From Acidobacteriota bacterium (GTDB lineage Bacteria > Acidobacteriota > Terriglobia > Acidiferrales > UBA7541): a DNA stretch of 46,701 bases. The notes under the pieces were generated by a model. It made no database searches, was not told the DNA's origin, and was given only the letters and a program-made list of their open reading frames with translations. Location of the stretch: contig DAHUXN010000033.1 of the NCBI GenBank assembly GCA_027307115.1, forward strand, positions 1-46,701, read 5' to 3'. A program made the translations under genes and the position numbers. Below are positions 43,992-46,701 of this stretch, one piece after another; the stretch's first letter is position 1; each line of letters begins with the position of its first letter.

Positions 43992-44747
43992 ATGCCTAGC
44001 CACATTTGGGTTTTTCTGCGGGAAGTTACGGGCCATTGGCTCAGCTGGGTAACCGGCAGCGCGGTATCTTTGAGTATTTTGATAAAGGAGAAATGGTTTA
44101 GAAAGCCAGTAAAATGGAAAGCGATTATTGGGATTTTTATCCTGGGACTGGGTCTGTCGCTGTTCTTTGCGTGGCAAGACGAATATACAAGCGCAGAGTG
44201 GCGAGGAGACGAGGTTAATCGTCTAACAGGTGCATCCCAGACAGAAGCACAGCAGGTTCAGCAACTGCAATACATTATTGACGAAAAAGACAGACCCGTC
44301 ATCATTCAAACGCAGCATGACCCAGAACTAGATGCGATCATAAAACAGCAAAACGCTGAACTAGCAGTTCTAAGGCATGAGGTACCGTCTCCAAGGAAGC
44401 AAGCTCTCCTGCTATCTCACGAAATACTTCTATTCTTCACGGAACGGCAGAAAGCAGAGCCCATTTTCGAGCCGCCGACCGTGAGCATGACGCGAGAACA
44501 ATGGGCGAGCCTTGAGCAGCTTAATAACCAAAATTATATCAATTGGATGAAGGAAACGTTCGCAGGGTTTAGGGAGCGTTTCGCAGTTCCCATCGCTGAA
44601 ATCATGCAAGCAGGGAAGGACGCAAAAATTGATACCTCTAGCCTTGGGTTATGCAATGCTGCCTCTAGCGGCGCTGGCAGCACATACGAAGTAGAGGAAT
44701 GTGGGGCATCGTTGGGGGCTCTGGCTGAAAAGTTCCCCAAGCAATGA
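43992..44747 (+). CDS. Orphan membrane protein with coiled-coil region, in A+T-rich island
   Basis: A 251-residue protein of no recognised family. The ATG at 43992 is nine bases after GGAGG (43978-43982); a GTG at 43986 is too close. Hydrophobic segments at about residues 12-31 and 44-61 (IIGIFILGLGLSLFFAW) form a membrane hairpin. A Gln/Glu-rich, probably coiled-coil stretch (about 80-130, with TEAQQVQQLQYIIDEKD) and a mostly helical C-terminal half follow. Codon choice and base composition are unlike the neighbours: the 60 bases from 44281 contain 28 G+C. It is the first gene of the anomalous island and lies just outside the left inverted repeat. Confidence 0.7.
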   Translation: MPSHIWVFLREVTGHWLSWVTGSAVSLSILIKEKWFRKPVKWKAIIGIFILGLGLSLFFAWQDEYTSAEWRGDEVNRLTGASQTEAQQVQQLQYIIDEKDRPVIIQTQHDPELDAIIKQQNAELAVLRHEVPSPRKQALLLSHEILLFFTERQKAEPIFEPPTVSMTREQWASLEQLNNQNYINWMKETFAGFRERFAVPIAEIMQAGKDAKIDTSSLGLCNAASSGAGSTYEVEECGASLGALAEKFPKQ

Positions 44748-44802
44748 CCTATGCTGCGGTGTCGTTTTGTGTAGGTTCTTTATATTCGAGATTCGGAAGG
44801 CA

Positions 44803-44833
44803 ATAATATTACGGAAGTATGTACTTTACGCAA
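44803..44833 (+). repeat. Left 31-bp inverted repeat of small-gene segment
   Basis: Matches the reverse complement of 45911-45941 in 30 of 31 positions (the mismatch is at 44827). It contains the dyad AAGTA-TG-TACTT at 44815-44826. Its inner end overlaps the stop codon of the minus-strand DUF2158-like gene. No target duplication is evident outside it. Confidence 0.9.
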
Positions 44834-45074
44834 CTTCTGCAATCGCAGGTTGAACACAAACCGCAGGAAACACGGCTCGCTCATAACCCGATTCACTCCG
44901 CCATTGAACCTCTACGACATCCTCAAAAACACTCACGACTTTCAAATCTGGACTACCGCTGTTAAGATGTACTATCTGACTGATTTGTAACTTTTGTATA
45001 AACCCTCTCTTGGAACGTAGTAAATAAAGGAGTAAATAAAAATGACTGAAATAAAAGCGGGAGATAACGTTCAA
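44826..45074 (-). CDS. DUF2158/YodC-like small protein, start unresolved
   Basis: The last 57 codons (from 44999) align with the 57-residue YodC-like protein encoded divergently at 45042: IVHLNSGSPDLKVVSV corresponds to the family's V-x-LKSGGP-x-MTV block, a Trp (VEVQWRSE) to the CSWF position, and AVFPAVCVQ to the terminal FP-x4-L block. No ATG or GTG precedes this part in frame. GAGAGGG lies just before an ATA at 44997-44999, and a TTG at 45074 would overlap the divergent gene by 33 bases. It may use a rare start or have lost its start by mutation. The stop codon lies inside the left inverted repeat. Confidence 0.5.
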   Translation of the reverse strand: MNVISRFYFSHFYLLLYLLRSKRGFIQKLQISQIVHLNSGSPDLKVVSVFEDVVEVQWRSESGYERAVFPAVCVQPAIAEVA

Positions 45075-45215
45075 CTAAAGTCTGGCGGCCCTGTTATGAC
45101 CGTTAATTTCGTTGAAAATGATGGTAGTACAGAAATAGCAGCCTGCTCATGGTTTATCAAGGACAAAAAACAAAGCAGTCGCTTCCCGGTTGTGACCCTA
45201 AAACTAGTGCCGTAA
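45042..45215 (+). CDS. DUF2158/YodC-like small protein (57 aa)
   Basis: A 57-codon gene with AAAGGAG at about 45026-45032 and ATG at 45042. The product has the family pattern K-x-GD-x-V-x-LKSGGP-x-MTV (here KAGDNVQLKSGGPVMTV), then ACSWF in the centre and RFPVVTLKLV at the end. Family knowledge: DUF2158 proteins are tiny SH3-like beta-barrels found in phages, plasmids and chromosomes, with no established function. The gene is A+T-rich (20 G+C in the 60 bases from 45001) and is divergent from a related gene on the minus strand, sharing its upstream region. Confidence 0.85.
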   Translation: MTEIKAGDNVQLKSGGPVMTVNFVENDGSTEIAACSWFIKDKKQSSRFPVVTLKLVP

Positions 45216-45317
45216 GATTATTTAGGCCATCCCAACTTCTGATAATCATTCTCCCAATGGTTAGCACAAATCTATGCGCCCTTGCACCCCAGACGGCGTA
45301 AGAGTAGCATCCGCACT

Positions 45318-45602
45318 GTGAGAACAGCGATAAACATAATTGCAGCGGCGGTCGCAATCACGCTTATTACACTTTTAATAGTCAACGTCGCCTTGGATAG
45401 CACCGATCCTTCTTCCATGACTGTTCGGCTCGAAGGGTTGGCACTCATCATCGGTCTGTTTGTTTTGTTGCCTACACCGTCAACAAGAAGAACAGGAAGA
45501 AACTATGAAAGAAGAAACCGTTGCACGCCGTTACCGCGAATACCCGTGGGAAAAGCCATTAACTGTACTGTCCAACATAGACGAATGAATAAAAAACTGT
45601 GA
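45318..45602 (+). CDS. Small two-helix membrane protein, possibly frameshifted at 3' end
   Basis: About 94 residues from the GTG at 45318 (a TTG at 45282 is also in frame). Two hydrophobic helices are clear: INIIAAAVAITLITLLIVNV and LALIIGLFVLLP, joined by a short acidic loop. The last 35 residues are basic and unlike a natural tail, while another frame over the same bases gives a more protein-like sequence (see 45505-45588). The real gene may therefore end earlier or be frameshifted near 45475. No family recognised; no strong ribosome-binding site. Confidence 0.45.
   Translation: MRTAINIIAAAVAITLITLLIVNVALDSTDPSSMTVRLEGLALIIGLFVLLPTPSTRRTGRNYERRNRCTPLPRIPVGKAINCTVQHRRMNKKL
45505..45588 (+). 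CDS. Possible 27-codon ORF or displaced C-terminus
   Basis: ATG at 45505 preceded by AGGAAG at 45494-45499; the product contains TVARRYREYPWEKPL. Upstream the same frame continues with Gln/Glu codons (QQEEQEE). It either encodes a separate micro-protein translated by overlap with the membrane protein or is the true C-terminus of that protein after a frameshift. Low certainty. Confidence 0.3.
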   Translation: MKEETVARRYREYPWEKPLTVLSNIDE

Positions 45603-45613
45603 GGAATAAGCCC

Positions 45614-45766
45614 GTGAGAGTCAATCCGTTTCATTCAAAGAATCGAGATGTCTACCATACGAACAACAAATGCGGAGCAGGTGCCGAAATTCCGAGTTAC
45701 GATCGAGTATCGGGGAAAGACGGCCTTCGCCAGTGTAAAAATTGCAAAAAGTTAGGCGATAGTTGA
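45614..45766 (+). CDS. Small cysteine-containing protein (50 aa), zinc-ribbon-like
   Basis: A 50-residue protein from a GTG at 45614, nine bases after GAGG at 45601-45604. The pattern VYHTNNKCGAG followed by GLRQCKNCKKLGDS gives H, C and a C-x2-C pair, enough for one zinc site. Small proteins with this layout (YH-x-N-x2-C ... C-x2-C) occur widely in bacterial genomes without known function; this is recalled family resemblance, not a search. It ends tail-to-tail with the minus-strand 47-codon gene, overlapping it by 15 bases. Confidence 0.6.
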   Translation: MRVNPFHSKNRDVYHTNNKCGAGAEIPSYDRVSGKDGLRQCKNCKKLGDS

Positions 45767-45895
45767 GACAAATTTCCCGATTACTGCGTTCTCATCAGGC
45801 CAAACTAGCTCTAGCGCGGCCCGCTTAGAGGCTACCCACACTTTATGCACTGACGCGCCGTTCTTTTTTATACGAATGATTGAAAATGGTTTCAT
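45752..45895 (-). CDS. Small orphan protein (47 aa)
   Basis: A 47-residue open frame with AAAGGAG about ten bases before the ATG at 45895. The product begins MKPFSIIRIKKNG and has VHKVWVASKRAALELVW, a plausible beta-beta-alpha mini-domain. Its ribosome-binding site directly abuts the right inverted repeat (45911-45941), so that repeat sits where a promoter or operator would be. No family recognised. Confidence 0.5.
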   Translation of the reverse strand: MKPFSIIRIKKNGASVHKVWVASKRAALELVWPDENAVIGKFVSTIA

Positions 45896-45910
45896 TTTCC
45901 GACTACTCCT

Positions 45911-45941
45911 TTGCGTTAAGTACATACTTCCGTAATATTAT
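45911..45941 (-). repeat. Right 31-bp inverted repeat of small-gene segment
   Basis: Partner of 44803-44833; contains AAGTA-CA-TACTT at 45918-45929. G+C-rich repeat sequence typical of the rest of the genome resumes right after it, so it marks the edge of the A+T-rich island. It is also the upstream region of the 47-residue gene. Confidence 0.9.
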
Positions 45942-46701
45942 AGGATGGGAAGCCCGCCCTTACGAAACCCAACGCGACCCTGGACTCAAAACAAAACGCC
46001 GCCGTCTTTCCACAGCCGCCAGGCCTAGCCTCACTGTCCGCATCGTGCTGGCCTTTTTCAGAGCGAAAATTTACTGACCCGGACGATGATGCGAGCGTCG
46101 ACACGAGTTAGGTACAACGGCCCAGAAGCCACCCCAGAACCGCCCTGTGGGAAAACCAAAAGCAGATCCCTCGCCACATGGCGGCTCGGGATGACAAATT
46201 CGTGGGGAGGCGCGTTCGAGACCGTGATGTCAACAGAGCCAAGGCGCTCCAAACCGCCTAGCGGGAAAACGAAAAGCAGATCCCTGCCTGCTCGCCACGG
46301 CGGGCAAGCGGCAGGCAGGCCTCGCCACCGCTCGCCAACGGCGGGCTCCTTCCTTCGTCCCTTCGCGAAAGCTCCCTTCCTGCGTCAGGGCAGGCAGGGT
46401 GACAGACATGGCACGGCAAAGGTTGAGCGGTAATGACATGCACAGTCCCACGAGCGCAAATGCCTTAAAATGTGCGACTTCCATTTTCTTGAGCGGTAAT
46501 GAGTTTCGTTTGCAAGACGCGAATTTCCGGGGCATTTTCGCACGACAGGGCGGGGCAAGCCCCGCCCCTACGAACGAAAAAGCAGATTCCTCGTCGCGTG
46601 GCTCCTCGGAATGACAGTCGCGGGAGTGGAGGTAGACGAGCCAAGGCAACGCAGGAGCCTCACGTCAGTTTGCGCAAAACCGGCGCGAACGGGACGTGAG
46701 C
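45942..46701. other. 760-base gene-free tail with dispersed repeats
   Basis: Contains repeat copy B (46152-46207), a copy at 46265-46405 interrupted by about 90 bases of GC-rich palindromes, a diverged copy at 46571-46618, a perfect GGGCGGGGC/GCCCCGCCC hairpin at 46548-46567, and a 14-bp direct repeat TTGAGCGGTAATGA at 46423-46436 and 46489-46502. Short open frames here read through repeat sequence and are not credible genes. Confidence 0.7.
46152..46207. repeat. Dispersed 56-bp repeat, copy B
   Basis: Inverted copy of 13882-13937, about 32 kb away, with about three differences. Core on this strand: AGCAGATCCCTCGCC, then ATGGCGGCTCGGGATG. Related copies follow at 46265 and 46571. Confidence 0.8.

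Noticed and set aside
44790-45955. Target-site duplication outside the 31-bp inverted repeats
   Set aside because: The flanks read AGGCA on the left and AGGAT on the right; the partial likeness is too weak to call a duplication.
46086-46699. Several 60-140-codon open frames at the right end
   Set aside because: All read through the dispersed repeat copies and GC-rich palindromes; no motifs or ribosome-binding sites.

Overview
The window most resembles a chromosomal segment of a soil-type Acidobacteriota. This is an inference from content and style: a large secreted BNR/sortilin-like propeller protein, several Tat-exported enzymes, an ECF-sigma operon ending in a secreted protein of unknown function, glycine-rich secreted proteins, high G+C with many CG-rich codons, and intergenic spaces filled with short palindromic and dispersed repeats. 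No rRNA, phage structural gene, transposase or CRISPR array is visible.

Layout. 1-2.6 kb: two tandem APC-type amino-acid permeases, the first cut by the window edge. 2.8-5.7 kb: a membrane HAMP/SpoIIE-type phosphatase and a FabG-like reductase. 5.77 kb: tRNA-Ser(GGA). 6.1-9.5 kb: a secreted BNR-repeat protein on the minus strand. 9.77 kb: the orphan C-terminus of an RND efflux pump. 10.1-12 kb: a Tat-exported putative glycoside hydrolase. 12-13.8 kb: a DedA-like membrane protein, an adenosine-specific kinase-family protein and a PGPGW membrane protein. 14.2-16.6 kb: an SDR and a Tat-exported GH1 beta-glucosidase. 17-19.5 kb: acetyl-CoA synthetase with an AhpD-like protein. 19.7-22 kb: an ECF sigma / anti-sigma / secreted protein operon with a candidate autoregulated promoter.

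22.2-29.8 kb is a divergent glycolate/glycerate module. On the minus strand a small membrane protein is followed by glcD-glcE-glcF; on the plus strand a 2-hydroxyacid dehydrogenase is followed by a GlcG-like protein and a glycerate 2-kinase. Together they could oxidise glycolate to glyoxylate, interconvert hydroxypyruvate and glycerate, and feed 2-phosphoglycerate to glycolysis. The step linking glyoxylate to tartronate semialdehyde or serine is not in the window. 29.8-33.2 kb: an atypical SDR, a cupin, a secreted protein of unknown function and a glycine/arginine-rich secreted protein. 33.4-43.5 kb is a conserved-gene stretch: uvrB, a GT2 glycosyltransferase, a Rossmann/DUF2520 protein, a Tat-type class A beta-lactamase, a translationally coupled pair of M16 peptidases (one active, one lacking the zinc motif), a ComEA-like HhH protein and bifunctional ribBA.

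43.9-45.94 kb is a compositionally different, A+T-richer island of orphan genes. Its right part, 44803-45941, is bounded by a pair of 31-bp inverted repeats (one mismatch), each containing the dyad AAGTA-NN-TACTT. The segment between them carries only very small genes on both strands, two of them divergent DUF2158/YodC-like proteins. This is the most unusual structure in the window. The last 760 bases hold dispersed repeats and no convincing gene.
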